This document shows, in pieces, positions 42,202 to 51,305 of a stretch of DNA of 64,000 nucleotides; position 1 is the first letter of the stretch, and each line of letters starts with the position of its first letter. Below the pieces are notes generated by a model, which saw only the letters and a list, made by a program, of their open reading frames with translations, was not told the DNA's origin and did no database searches. The position numbers and the translations under genes were made by a program. Location: positions 186,001-250,000 of the forward strand of contig CAVUAO010000003.1 in assembly GCA_963739515.1 (NCBI GenBank). Reading direction: 5' to 3'. Source of the stretch: JBFYTX01 sp963739515. GTDB lineage: Bacteria > Chloroflexota > Dehalococcoidia > Dehalococcoidales > RBG-16-60-22.

Positions 42202-43192
42202 AATCCTGCTGGCGCACGGCAGCGGCGGCAAGCTCATGCACGACCTCATTGAGAGCTTCCTGCCGGAGCTGGCTAACCCGATACTGGACAGGCTGGATGA
42301 TTCCGCCGTTTTCGATTTTAGGGGGCGCCTGGCCTTCACCACCGACAGCTATACGGTCAATCCCCTCTTTTTCCCCGGCGGGGACATCGGGCGGCTGGCG
42401 GTCTGCGGCACAGTCAACGACCTCGCCATGAGCGGCGCCCGGCCGCTTTACCTCAGCCTGGCATTTATCATCGAGGAGGGGCTGCCGGTAGCCGAACTTA
42501 CACGGGTAATAGTATCAATCAAAAAAGCCGCCGAGGAAGCCGGCGTCAAGATCGTGACCGGCGACACCAAAGTGGTCAACCAGGGCAGCGCCGATAAACT
42601 TTTTATCAATACCGCCGGCGTGGGCACTGTACCGGAAGGGGTCGATATTTCCGCCGCCAACGCCCGGCCCGGCGATAAGATAATCGTCAGCGGGAATATC
42701 GGCGACCACGGCATCGCCGTGCTGAGCCAGCGCGAGGGGCTGAAATTCCACACACCTATACCCAGCGACTGCGCCCCGCTGAACCAGCTCGTGGCGGAGA
42801 TGCTGGCGATTTCCACGAACATTCATTGCCTGCGGGACCCCACCCGCGGCGGGCTGGCCGTCACCCTCAACGACTTCGCCCGGCAATCGCACGCCGGAAT
42901 AAGGATTGAAGAAGATAAAATTCCGGTAGACAAAGCGGTGCTGGCCGCCTGTGAAATGCTCGGCCTCGACCCGCTTCATATCGCCAACGAAGGCAAGCTG
43001 GCCGCGGCCGTCGCTCCCCGGGACGCCGAATCCGTGCTCGCCGTAATGAGGCGTAACAAATACGGCGGTAAAGCCGCCATCATCGGGGAGGTAGTTAAAG
43101 AGCACCCGGGGCAAGTGGCGATGAAGACCAGCCTGGGGGCATCCCGCATTATCGATATGCCGGTCGGCGAGCTATTGCCTAGAATATGTTAA
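42191..43192 (+). CDS. hypE: Carbamoyl-dehydratase HypE
   Basis: A 333-residue PurM-like ATPase that dehydrates the carbamoyl group to cyanide on its C-terminal Cys; the protein ends in PRIC as required. LAHGSGGKLMHDLI and RDPTRGGLAVTLND are family motifs. ATG 42191 follows GGGGAT and overlaps hypD by 11 bases; an upstream ATG at 42149 is unlikely. The protease gene overlaps its end by 7 bases. Confidence 0.96.
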   Translation: MEDKILLAHGSGGKLMHDLIESFLPELANPILDRLDDSAVFDFRGRLAFTTDSYTVNPLFFPGGDIGRLAVCGTVNDLAMSGARPLYLSLAFIIEEGLPVAELTRVIVSIKKAAEEAGVKIVTGDTKVVNQGSADKLFINTAGVGTVPEGVDISAANARPGDKIIVSGNIGDHGIAVLSQREGLKFHTPIPSDCAPLNQLVAEMLAISTNIHCLRDPTRGGLAVTLNDFARQSHAGIRIEEDKIPVDKAVLAACEMLGLDPLHIANEGKLAAAVAPRDAESVLAVMRRNKYGGKAAIIGEVVKEHPGQVAMKTSLGASRIIDMPVGELLPRIC

Positions 43193-43701
43193 CGGAGGTG
43201 GCGGTGACACCTATAGCCCCCGATTACCCGCCCCAGGAAACGCCATCGAGAATCGTGATAATAGGCGTGGGCAACCTGCTGCTCCAAGACGAAGGCATCG
43301 GCGTCCATGTGGTGAAGGCACTGCAGGAAATCGACCTGCCTGCCGATATCAAACTTATCGACGGCGGGACATCGCCCGACCTCGTGGCTTACACCAGGGC
43401 CGGAGATAAGGTAATCATCATCGACGCTGCTAAAGCCGGCGGCCGTGCCGGGTCGATTTACCGCTTCCAGCCGGAAGACCTGGCCAGCGGGAAGGGAACG
43501 CTCACCTCGGCGCACGAGATGGGGGTACTCGAAAATCTCAAACTAATGGCCCTGACCGGCAACCAGCCGGGGGAAATCGTCATCATAGGAATCGAGCCCG
43601 CCGAAACAGGCTTTGGCACCGAGCTTTCTCCCACACTCAAGGCTAAACTGCCTAAAATAGTAAAAACCGTCCTCAAGGAGACCGGAATAGAGACAAAATG
43701 A
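43186..43701 (+). CDS. NiFe-hydrogenase maturation endopeptidase
   Basis: A 171-residue HycI/HyaD-type protease that trims the C-terminus of a hydrogenase large subunit after nickel insertion. The nickel-sensing acid lies in VGNLLLQDEGIGVHVV, with a second acid in LIDGGTSPDLV and IIIDAAKAGG. It directly follows hypE. The substrate large subunit is not in this window. Confidence 0.9.
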   Translation: MLTEVAVTPIAPDYPPQETPSRIVIIGVGNLLLQDEGIGVHVVKALQEIDLPADIKLIDGGTSPDLVAYTRAGDKVIIIDAAKAGGRAGSIYRFQPEDLASGKGTLTSAHEMGVLENLKLMALTGNQPGEIVIIGIEPAETGFGTELSPTLKAKLPKIVKTVLKETGIETK

Positions 43702-44372
43702 AACAGTCGGAAATCGAAAAATACTGGAGACCGGTGCGGATACTGCACTGGGTACATTCGGGGGCTTTCATCGTCCTTTTCCTGACCGGGCTCGTGTTCT
43801 TCGTACCGCAGTTCAGGTCGTTGGCCGAGAACGGCAATATACGCCTGATACATCACGCCGCCGCCACTATTTTCATCATCGTCCCCCTCTTCTATATTTT
43901 CATCAACCCGAACGCCGTGGCACGGGGGCTGAAACTTGCCTTCAGCTGGGGAGCGGATGACCTGAAGTGGCTCAAAGCCGCCCCCCGCTACTACCTCCTC
44001 GGCGACGAAAAAAGCCTGCCGCCGCAGGGGTTTTTTAGCAGCGGACAGAAAATGTGGTGGCTCGTCACGATTGTCGCCGGGGTGATTTTCACCGTCACCG
44101 GACTGGTCATGTGGTTCTTTAAAGTCAGCGCCCCGCCGGGCTTTTTAGGGGTGATAATCAACATTCATGACATCACGTTTATCGCCACGGGCGCGCTGTT
44201 CCTCCTCCACCTCTACCTCGGTGTTTTCCATCCCCTCATGAGCGGCGCCTGGAACGCCATGGCCAAGGGAAAAATAACGGAGGAGTATGCTAAAAAACAC
44301 CACGCCAGGTGGTACGCGGAAATATCCCGGGACGAAGAACTAAAAGGAAATAAGAAATCGCCTGAAGATTGA
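43698..44372 (+). CDS. Cytochrome b subunit, formate dehydrogenase gamma/hydrogenase type
   Basis: A 224-residue membrane protein with four hydrophobic helices and likely heme-ligand histidines in RILHWVHSG, RLIHHAAA, NIHDITF and LLHLYLGVFHP. It resembles FdnI/FdoI, which pass electrons from membrane-bound formate dehydrogenase or hydrogenase to quinone. It overlaps the protease by 4 bases, suggesting it serves a hydrogenase or formate dehydrogenase whose catalytic subunits lie elsewhere. Confidence 0.85.
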   Translation: MKQSEIEKYWRPVRILHWVHSGAFIVLFLTGLVFFVPQFRSLAENGNIRLIHHAAATIFIIVPLFYIFINPNAVARGLKLAFSWGADDLKWLKAAPRYYLLGDEKSLPPQGFFSSGQKMWWLVTIVAGVIFTVTGLVMWFFKVSAPPGFLGVIINIHDITFIATGALFLLHLYLGVFHPLMSGAWNAMAKGKITEEYAKKHHARWYAEISRDEELKGNKKSPED

Positions 44373-44389
44373 TGATGGCCGAGCTGACC

Positions 44390-44419
44390 TTGATACGGGG
44401 CGGCACGTTAAGATATACT
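44390..44419 (+). promoter_or_regulatory. tRNA-Sec promoter
   Basis: TTGATA (44390-44395), an 18-base spacer and TATACT (44414-44419), both 5 of 6, placing a start about 6 bases before the mature tRNA. Confidence 0.55.
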
Positions 44420-44431
44420 AATCGCGATTAC

Positions 44432-44528
44432 GGGAGCGGATAAGTCCCGGTGGGCTTCGCGGACTTCAAATCCGTTGGGGGGCACCACGAGTGTCTTCGG
44501 TGGGTTCGACTCCCATGCGCTCCCGCCA
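44432..44528 (+). tRNA. selC: Selenocysteine tRNA (anticodon TCA)
   Basis: A 97-base tRNA including an encoded CCA. The acceptor GGGAGCG pairs with CGCTCCC (an eighth position would be G-G). The anticodon stem is CGGA-CTTCAAA-TCCG with anticodon TCA. A long variable arm (GGGCAC with GTGTCT) and the T arm TGGG-TTCGACT-CCCA follow. Length, long extra arm and UCA anticodon identify tRNA-Sec. selB and selA lie 1.6 and 3.5 kb downstream. Confidence 0.95.
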
Positions 44529-44550
44529 GATTTGTCCCGCCTGAAATACC

Positions 44551-44772
44551 TTAAAAGGTATAGTTGTCCGAGGCCCGGTCATAGAGGGCTTCCAGAGCCC
44601 GGGAAACGTTCAGCTGGGCTTCCAGTAAGAACTGCAAATCCAGGCTGCGGCCATCATTACAATGCTGCTTCAGCTCCTGCCTCAGCAAACCTTCAGCCTG
44701 CGTCAGCAACTCAATAATCTGGTGGCCATCTTTGGGAGTAAGGTCCAGGGTTTTTCCGGTTTCTTCTGCCAT
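44551..44772 (-). CDS. Small helical protein of unknown function
   Basis: A 73-residue acidic protein (AEETGKTLDLTPKDGHQIIE and onward) predicted to be almost all helix, with heptad-like Leu spacing and one Cys. I recognise no family. ATG 44772 is supported by GAGGT upstream. It lies tail-to-tail with tRNA-Sec. Confidence 0.6.
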   Translation of the reverse strand: MAEETGKTLDLTPKDGHQIIELLTQAEGLLRQELKQHCNDGRSLDLQFLLEAQLNVSRALEALYDRASDNYTF

Positions 44773-45012
44773 ATCAACCTCAATTATCTTAATATAAAGA
44801 CGAGGCGACGTCAATTACGCCCATAAACATCTTAATAGAACAATGTTAGAAAAAAGAGTTAGCCAGGTTTAAAGTTGGTCGGAGATTGCACAGCCTATCC
44901 CGTACCAAAGGATAATTACGTAATTAACAAAATGGTACTATCTCGCTATATCATACCCCAATATGGCGGCATAAAATATCAACAGGTGAAAGTGTAATTA
45001 CCATCCAATCCA

Positions 45013-46152
45013 ATGACATTAAGCCTAAAGCCGGCGAAAATGACAAAAATAGAAACCAAAACCGAACCCCAGAAAGACGAATTCTCAAAGATTTTTGACG
45101 AATACCGCGCGAAAATCGACGAGATATCCCGCAAGGCGGGAAAAAATCCGGCCCAGACCGGCACGGCGGCCGATGGCGCCGGCCAAGATGCCGAGGAAGC
45201 GGAAGTAACCGTCTCCAGCATACAGACAAAAACGGCGGGAAACGCTAAAGATCTGATAACCCCGGTCGACCTGGCGGCGGAAGAGATTATCCGGGCGGCG
45301 AAACGCCGGGCGCAGCAGATAATCGACGAGGCGGAAGAAAAAAGCAAAAAAGAAGCCACTAAAAAGACCCAATCACAGGTAGAAAAAATCATCGGCAAAG
45401 CCAAAAAAGATGCCGAGGACATGCTCGAGCAGGCCAGACAGGCCACCGCACAGGAAAACAATGCCATCGCGGCGGCGGCCCGACAGGAAGCCGAACATCT
45501 CATCAGAGAAATAACCGAAAAATGCCGGCGGGATACCCAGAAAGAGTCATCGCGGGCGGTCCACGAAGCGCGGGAAAAAGCCGAAAAAATGACGACCGGT
45601 ATCGTCGCCAACTGCCAGGAAATCAACCGGATGATCAATGAAATCGTCAGCCGTACCCGGCAGACGATAGAAGAGTTTGAAGCCAAACTCAAAACAGACG
45701 CCATGGAGCTGGCCAGAACCATCACGGAGACACAGCAGAAAATCCAGCAATTCGCCGAGTTCACGGTGAAGGAAGAGGAAGAAGCCCGGCCGGCGCCTTT
45801 CAGCAAGGGCCTGGAACCGGAAAAAACCTCGACGCTTTCAGTGCGGGTGCTGGGCGCCAAATCCAACGGGCAGCACGGCAGTCAGCCGCTTTTCAGCGGG
45901 AAGGTGGAGATGAAGTCGATATCGTCTTCCTTCGACTACCAGTACCTGAAAAGCCTGAAGAAATACCTGACCCACATACCCAATATCAAGTACGTCCAGG
46001 AATACGCCTCGGAAAAAGAAATCGCCATATTGTTCGAGCTCAAAGAACCGCTGCCGCTGCTCGACATACTGCGGAACGTGCCCCAGGTGGAGGATGTAAT
46101 TACCGCGGCCGATGATATCAATATCGTTTTCAAGAATTCGTTACAGGTCTAG
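45013..46152 (+). CDS. Long coiled-coil protein with a conserved C-terminal alpha/beta domain
   Basis: A 379-residue protein of unknown function. Residues about 85-255 form a long Ala/Glu/Lys-rich coiled coil (EEIIRAAKRRAQQIIDEAEE and onward), resembling DivIVA or ATP-synthase-b-like helices. The C-terminal 80 residues (FSGKVEMKSISSSFDYQYLK ... VFKNSLQV) are a separate compact domain with a strand-helix-strand pattern. No signal peptide. No clear ribosome site at ATG 45013; ATG 45040 is an alternative. The stop codon shares CTAG with the convergent selB stop. Confidence 0.75.
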   Translation: MTLSLKPAKMTKIETKTEPQKDEFSKIFDEYRAKIDEISRKAGKNPAQTGTAADGAGQDAEEAEVTVSSIQTKTAGNAKDLITPVDLAAEEIIRAAKRRAQQIIDEAEEKSKKEATKKTQSQVEKIIGKAKKDAEDMLEQARQATAQENNAIAAAARQEAEHLIREITEKCRRDTQKESSRAVHEAREKAEKMTTGIVANCQEINRMINEIVSRTRQTIEEFEAKLKTDAMELARTITETQQKIQQFAEFTVKEEEEARPAPFSKGLEPEKTSTLSVRVLGAKSNGQHGSQPLFSGKVEMKSISSSFDYQYLKSLKKYLTHIPNIKYVQEYASEKEIAILFELKEPLPLLDILRNVPQVEDVITAADDINIVFKNSLQV

Positions 46153-47999
46153 TATAAGACCCGGTCATCGCCCACGCGGCGGGTAACTTTCTCCCGGTCA
46201 AGGTACTCCAATAGAGCCTGGGCGTATTTTCGGCTCGTCCCGAATATATCCCTCACTTCACCTAAAGTTATCCTGCCCTTATCTTTAATCCGGGAGATTA
46301 TCTTATTAACCATTTCATTATAGATGGGAGCCGCAAAGACCACGTTATCGCTGACCTTCACCACCCGCCCCTGCCCGATAAGGATATTCAGCAAATCGGA
46401 CTCCGGGATAAGCTCGCTGGGAGGGGCGTAAGGGCTGGCCGCCAGAGACTTAAGAAAAGAGTCGATTTTTGCCTGCTGGGCCGGCGTTAGTAGAACCCGG
46501 TGGGAGGGGAGACGGAGGTGACCGCCTTCCTCAAGGACAAGGCCCTGTTTAATGAAATTATCCACCATTATCGCGATAAAGTTGCCCAGCTTCAGGCGGG
46601 TGCTTAGCTCTACCCGGGGCATGCCGGGACGGGCGGGGAACTTTTTATGATAGTCGGCCAGGGCCGCCACCGTTTTTTCCGCGAGACGCTTCCAGCCGGT
46701 CACCGTTAACAAAACACGGTGTTCGCCTTCGCCCATGGCGATAATCTTTCCCGACGCGACTAACGATGCGATGACCGATTTAGCTTTCTCCATCGGCAAA
46801 CGGGACGCGGCGCTCAAGGCGGGAATTTCCAGCGGCTGCTTCGTCTCCAACAAGACCGAGATGACGTCTTCTGCGGAGCCGCCCTCCCTCAGTCGGAGAT
46901 TCTCGATGACCTCGGGGCGCGAACGCCCGAGACGTTTCGCCCGGGCGTCGATAACACCGCCGCCCCCCAGGGTTTCGATGGGCGAACGGATGATATAGCG
47001 GTCGCCGTCAATGACGGCCAGAGGCCTTTCCAGGGAAAGCTGCGCCCAGGTAGAGCCCCCGGGACGAAGCTCCTCGCCTTCCAGCAGGCGGACTTTAGCC
47101 ATGGTTTCCGCCGCCAGCGAATGAAAGCTGACCTCGGCGCCGTGGCGCAACGGCCGCTTTAAATAGGAAATCAGCTTCAATTTTACCGTTAATAAATCGG
47201 CAGGCTGCAGCCAACCAGGCAGCGTGACCACGTCACCCCTCACCAACTCGTTAGTATTAATGCCCACCAGGTTGGCGGCCACCCGGCTGCCGGGGGGAGC
47301 GGTGTCTATTTTCGATTTATGGGTCTGCAAACCGCGGAGCCGGGACTTGAGCCCGGAGGGAACAATCTCCACCTCCTGCCCTACCGTAAGCGAGCCGTCA
47401 ATCAGCGTGCCGGTCACCACCGTGCCGGAGCCGGCGATAGTAAAAATCCTATCGATGGGAAGACGCGGGCGGCCCAGGTCGGGCCGGGGATCGGTGGTGT
47501 CCAGGAGATTATCGATGGCCGCCACCAGCCCGGGAAGTCCCGCGCCCGTCAGCGCCGAGACCGCCACGATGGGCGCCCCGGCGATGGACGTGGAGGCAAT
47601 GAGCTCCTCAATTTCCAACCTGACCAGACTCAGCATCTCCTCGTCCACCAGGTCTTTTTTGGTGATAACCACGATGCCCCGCTTCACTCCGACTAAATCG
47701 AGGATGGCGAGGTGTTCCCGGGTCTGCGGCATCACGCCCTCGTTGGCGGCGACGATAAGCAAAGCCACGTCGATACCGCCGACACCCGCCAGCATGTGCC
47801 GGACAAAACGCTCGTGGCCGGGGACATCGACAATGCTGACCTCGCGGCCGGAAGGCAGCTTGAGCCAGGCGAAACCGAGCTCGATAGTCATGCCCCGCGC
47901 CTTCTCCTCCTGGAGGCGGTCGGGGTCAATACCGGTCAGCGCTTTGACGAGCAGGGATTTGCCGTGGTCGATATGTCCGGCGGTACCAAGTACGTACAT
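46149..47999 (-). CDS. selB: Selenocysteine-specific elongation factor SelB
   Basis: A 616-residue EF-Tu-like GTPase that brings Sec-tRNA to UGA codons. G domain GTAGHIDHGKSLLVKALTG, DVPGHERFVRHML and ITKKDL; beta-barrel domains; then C-terminal winged helices that bind the SECIS hairpin (ending FGTSRKYAQALLEYLDREKV). ATG 47999 gives the family start MYVLGTAGHIDHG. It lies downstream of selA on the same strand. Confidence 0.96.
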   Translation of the reverse strand: MYVLGTAGHIDHGKSLLVKALTGIDPDRLQEEKARGMTIELGFAWLKLPSGREVSIVDVPGHERFVRHMLAGVGGIDVALLIVAANEGVMPQTREHLAILDLVGVKRGIVVITKKDLVDEEMLSLVRLEIEELIASTSIAGAPIVAVSALTGAGLPGLVAAIDNLLDTTDPRPDLGRPRLPIDRIFTIAGSGTVVTGTLIDGSLTVGQEVEIVPSGLKSRLRGLQTHKSKIDTAPPGSRVAANLVGINTNELVRGDVVTLPGWLQPADLLTVKLKLISYLKRPLRHGAEVSFHSLAAETMAKVRLLEGEELRPGGSTWAQLSLERPLAVIDGDRYIIRSPIETLGGGGVIDARAKRLGRSRPEVIENLRLREGGSAEDVISVLLETKQPLEIPALSAASRLPMEKAKSVIASLVASGKIIAMGEGEHRVLLTVTGWKRLAEKTVAALADYHKKFPARPGMPRVELSTRLKLGNFIAIMVDNFIKQGLVLEEGGHLRLPSHRVLLTPAQQAKIDSFLKSLAASPYAPPSELIPESDLLNILIGQGRVVKVSDNVVFAAPIYNEMVNKIISRIKDKGRITLGEVRDIFGTSRKYAQALLEYLDREKVTRRVGDDRVLY

Positions 48000-48010
48000 A
48001 GCGAAATTCA

Positions 48011-48052
48011 AAATCCTAAACTCTAAATCCTAAACAAATTCGAAATCCTAAA
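48011..48052. repeat. Short tandem repeat AAATCCTAAA, three copies
   Basis: Copies begin at 48011, 48025 and 48043, separated by CTCT and CAAATTCG, in the gap between selA and selB. Function unknown. Confidence 0.6.
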
Positions 48053-48054
48053 TT

Positions 48055-49401
48055 CTAAAGAGCCAAAGATTTCAATGCGGCGATAACGATAATATCTTCT
48101 TCAGGGAGGACGGAACGGGGGTCGAGGAGGAGTTTATCTTTCTCAATACGCCCGACGACCGGCACGTCCCGAAGGCGGAGTCGTTCCGCAATCGCCTTAA
48201 CGTCACGGCCGCCAAAAGCCAAAAGATGGGTGGGCAGAGTGCCGCCGGGGAGGCTGCCGCCGCCAATCATCGTCTCGCCGGGCATTATTTCTGCCAGGTC
48301 TCCCAGAGCTTTCGCCCAGAGTCCGGCCCGCTTTTCAATCTCCTCCAGAGGCGCGGCAATCATACGCCATACTGGGATTTTCGCCACGGCTTCCTCTTTG
48401 AGATAGTGCCGCAAAGTCACCGCCAGACCGGCCAGCCGGGTCTTGTCTATGCGCACCGCCCGGGCCAAAGGGTGCCGTTTAAGTTTTTCGATATACTCTT
48501 TCCGGCCGACGATGATGCCCGCCTGCGGCCCGCCCACGAGCTTATCGCCGGAAAAAAAAGTGAGTGCCACGCCGGCCTTTACACTCTGCTGGACCATCGG
48601 CTCCGGGGCCAGCCTGTAAACGGTCGTGTCCAGGAAGCAGCCGCTGCCGAGGTCGTCAAGGACAAGGAGGTGATGCTTTTTACCAATATCCACAAGCTCT
48701 TCGAGAGAGACTTCGCTGATAAAGCCCACCAGGCGGAAATTACTGGAATGTACCCGCATCAGGGCGGCGGTGCGGGGAGTTATCGCCTGTTCAAAATCGG
48801 CGGCATAAGTGCGGTTGGTGGTGCCAACTTCTACGAGTTTGGCGCCGCTCTGGCGCATGACATCGGGGATGCGAAAGCCGCCGCCGATTTCCACCGCCTG
48901 ACCGCGAGAGACAATGACCTCTTTACGTTTCGCCAGGGCCGTCAGACCCAGAAGGACCGCCGCGGCATTGTTATTCACGACCAGCGCTGCCTCGGCGCCG
49001 GTCAGCCGGCATAAAAGTCCCTCGACGTGAACATGGCGGGAGCCCCGACTACCGCTCTTAAGGTCAAACTCCAGGTTGGCATAGCCCCGGCTGACGTCCT
49101 CCATCGCCGCGAGCGCTTCAGGGCTGAGGGGGGCGCGGCCCAGGTTGGTATGCAATATCACGCCGGTGGCATTAATGACACGGCGTAAACCCGGTTTTTC
49201 CAGAGCCTGTAACTCCACTAAAACCGAGGTGACGATATCGTCTAACGAGGCGCAGGGATGACCAGTGACGATGGACAGGCGCTCAATCTCAAGGCGATTT
49301 CTGATAATATCAACTAACAGGTCGTGGGGATGGCCGCGGGCAAGCCGTGCATCGGCCAGGACTTTATCCACCGGGGGGAGCCGCCGGAACTCAGTCTCCA
49401 T
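48055..49401 (-). CDS. selA: L-seryl-tRNA(Sec) selenium transferase
   Basis: A 448-residue PLP enzyme converting Ser-tRNA(Sec) to Sec-tRNA(Sec). The PLP lysine is Lys287 in TFFSGDKLVGGPQAG. INATGVILHTNLGRAPLS and YANLEFDLKSGSRGSRH are typical, and the N-terminal tRNA-binding helices are intact. Together with selB and tRNA-Sec it shows that this organism uses selenocysteine; selD is not in the window. Confidence 0.96.
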   Translation of the reverse strand: METEFRRLPPVDKVLADARLARGHPHDLLVDIIRNRLEIERLSIVTGHPCASLDDIVTSVLVELQALEKPGLRRVINATGVILHTNLGRAPLSPEALAAMEDVSRGYANLEFDLKSGSRGSRHVHVEGLLCRLTGAEAALVVNNNAAAVLLGLTALAKRKEVIVSRGQAVEIGGGFRIPDVMRQSGAKLVEVGTTNRTYAADFEQAITPRTAALMRVHSSNFRLVGFISEVSLEELVDIGKKHHLLVLDDLGSGCFLDTTVYRLAPEPMVQQSVKAGVALTFFSGDKLVGGPQAGIIVGRKEYIEKLKRHPLARAVRIDKTRLAGLAVTLRHYLKEEAVAKIPVWRMIAAPLEEIEKRAGLWAKALGDLAEIMPGETMIGGGSLPGGTLPTHLLAFGGRDVKAIAERLRLRDVPVVGRIEKDKLLLDPRSVLPEEDIIVIAALKSLAL

Positions 49402-49423
49402 CGAGCTTATTCTACAACAAAGA

Positions 49424-49447
49424 GTTTACAGTTAACAGTTTACAGTT
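49424..49447. repeat. Direct repeat GTTTACAGTT, two copies
   Basis: Copies at 49424-49433 and 49438-49447 flank AACA. They overlap the -35 of the cysE promoter, in the divergent selA-cysE gap. Confidence 0.55.
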
Positions 49448-49461
49448 GACTGGGGTATAAT
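49432..49461 (+). promoter_or_regulatory. cysE operon promoter
   Basis: TTAACA (49432-49437), an 18-base spacer and perfect TATAAT (49456-49461), 26 bases before the cysE ATG. Likely drives the nine-gene run to 55628. Confidence 0.6.
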
Positions 49462-49487
49462 AAAAAGATAGAGCCAGGGTAAACGCC

Positions 49488-50198
49488 ATGCACATCAGAG
49501 AAGACATCCAGACGATATTCGATAAAGACCCGGCGGCACGGAGCGTGACGGAAATCCTCCTGTGCTACCCGGGACTGCACGCTTTATGGTGCCACCGGAT
49601 TGCCCATTTCCTGTGGTGCCACCATTTAAAGCTGCCGGCGCGGCTGCTCTCGCACCTCAACCGGTTCTTCACGGGAATAGAGATACACCCCGGAGCGCAC
49701 ATCGGGCGGCGGTGCTTCATCGACCACGGGGCGGGAGTGGTCATCGGGGAGACGGCCGAGGTAGGCGACGACGTGCTGATGTACCAAGGCGCCAGCCTGG
49801 CGGGGACTTCCCCCAATAAAGAGAAACGCCATCCGACGGTCGGCAATAACGTGGTGATAGGCGCCGGGGCGATAGTGCTGGGGGCGATAACCATCGGGGA
49901 TGGCGCGCGGATAGGCGCCGGCTCGGTAGTCATTAAGTCGGTACCGCCGGGAGTGACCGTCGTGGGTATCCCGGGCAGGGTCGTCACTAAGACGGACCGA
50001 ACCATCACCGAACTCGAACACGGGCGATTGCCTGACCCGGTCGCGGAAGCCATCCGACTTGTCCTGAAAGAGTACGATGGGCTCGAACAACGACTGGAAA
50101 AACTGGAAGAAGAATGCGGCCTGACCACCCCGCCGGACGAACTCCAAGAAAGCCGCCATGAGATAGAAAAAGAATTCCAACAGGGCGGCGGGATTTAG
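49488..50198 (+). CDS. cysE: Serine O-acetyltransferase
   Basis: A 236-residue left-handed beta-helix acetyltransferase making O-acetylserine for cysteine synthesis. Features are an N-terminal helical region, GIEIHPGAHIGRRCFIDHG with the catalytic His, GETAEVGDDVLMYQGASLAG, and hexapeptide repeats. The C-terminal 50 residues are a Glu-rich helical tail. It heads an operon devoted to sulfur and cofactor chemistry. Confidence 0.94.
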   Translation: MHIREDIQTIFDKDPAARSVTEILLCYPGLHALWCHRIAHFLWCHHLKLPARLLSHLNRFFTGIEIHPGAHIGRRCFIDHGAGVVIGETAEVGDDVLMYQGASLAGTSPNKEKRHPTVGNNVVIGAGAIVLGAITIGDGARIGAGSVVIKSVPPGVTVVGIPGRVVTKTDRTITELEHGRLPDPVAEAIRLVLKEYDGLEQRLEKLEEECGLTTPPDELQESRHEIEKEFQQGGGI

Positions 50199-50200
50199 GG

Positions 50201-50227
50201 CCCTCCTGTGCAAAGGCTTAGGAGGGT
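50201..50227 (+). other. Hairpin between cysE and mnmA
   Basis: CCCTCCT (50201-50207) pairs perfectly with AGGAGGG (50221-50227). No T run follows. It could modulate read-through or RNA stability; equally it may be chance. Confidence 0.3.
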
Positions 50228-50265
50228 AAACGGGTGGGAAAACGGGAGATTCAGGAAACAAAATC

Positions 50266-51303
50266 GTGAAAATAGCCATAGCCATGAGCGGCGGGGTGGA
50301 CTCTTCCGTGGCCGCGGCCCTGCTTAAAGAAGCGGGGCATGACGTCACCGGCCTGACCATGAGGCTCACCGACGACTCCTGCACCGAGACAGATGCGGCG
50401 GAAGTCGCCCGGCAACTCGGAATACCACATCACGTCGCGGATTTACGCGATATTTTTCAAAACCGGATTATCGATTACTTCTGCCGGGAGTATTGTCTGG
50501 GGCGGACACCCAATCCCTGCGTCCTGTGCAATAAATACATCAAGTTTGGCGCGCTCTGGGAGGAAGCGGTGAAATACGGGGCGGACTTACTTGCCACCGG
50601 GCATTACGCCAAGATAGAAAAAGACGACCACGGGAGATATGTTCTGAAAAAGGGGCAGGACGTGAGGAAAGACCAGTCGTATTTCCTCTACCAGCTAACG
50701 CAGGAGCAGCTGGGCCACACCATTTTCCCGGTGGGCGAGCTGAGCAAAACTGAGGTCAGGAAAATCGCGGCGGAACTGGGGCTAGCGACGGCCTCCCGAC
50801 CGGAAAGTCGGGAAATCTGCTTCATTCCCGATGATGACCGCGCCCGATTCATGAAAGACCGCATGCCGGAGTCTCCCGAGCCGGGGGCAATACGGGACGA
50901 GCGGGGGAAAACGCTGGGGCAGCACCGGGGCATCGCGTCTTATACCATCGGCCAGCGCAAGGGACTGGGCATCGCCGCGGCCGAGCCGCTCTACGTAACC
51001 GCCATCGCCGCCGGCCGGAACGAGGTCATCGTGGGGACGAAAGAGCAGACGTACAGCACGGAGCTTACCGCCGAGGAGCTCAACTGGATAGCCGCGCCAG
51101 CACCGGAGTATCCGATGCGCATTAAAGCGAAAATCAGGTACCGCCAGCCGGAGGCGGCGGCAACGTTGACCCCGCGGGACGATAATACCGTTTATTTAAT
51201 GTTCGACGAGCCCCAGATGGCCATCACGCCGGGACAGGCGGTCGTGTTTTACAACGGGGACAGGGTGCTGGGCGGGGGAACGATATTAAAACGAGGTAGA
51301 TAA
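50266..51303 (+). CDS. mnmA: tRNA-specific 2-thiouridylase
   Basis: A 345-residue ATP-dependent enzyme adding sulfur to U34 of tRNA. P-loop AMSGGVDSSVAAALL (6-20); catalytic Cys85 in NPCVLCN and the partner Cys185 in SREICFIP are present. GTG start at 50266. The short forms of the interaction loops are typical of this clade. It follows cysE by 67 bases. Confidence 0.95.
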   Translation: MKIAIAMSGGVDSSVAAALLKEAGHDVTGLTMRLTDDSCTETDAAEVARQLGIPHHVADLRDIFQNRIIDYFCREYCLGRTPNPCVLCNKYIKFGALWEEAVKYGADLLATGHYAKIEKDDHGRYVLKKGQDVRKDQSYFLYQLTQEQLGHTIFPVGELSKTEVRKIAAELGLATASRPESREICFIPDDDRARFMKDRMPESPEPGAIRDERGKTLGQHRGIASYTIGQRKGLGIAAAEPLYVTAIAAGRNEVIVGTKEQTYSTELTAEELNWIAAPAPEYPMRIKAKIRYRQPEAAATLTPRDDNTVYLMFDEPQMAITPGQAVVFYNGDRVLGGGTILKRGR

Positions 51304-51305
51304 CT

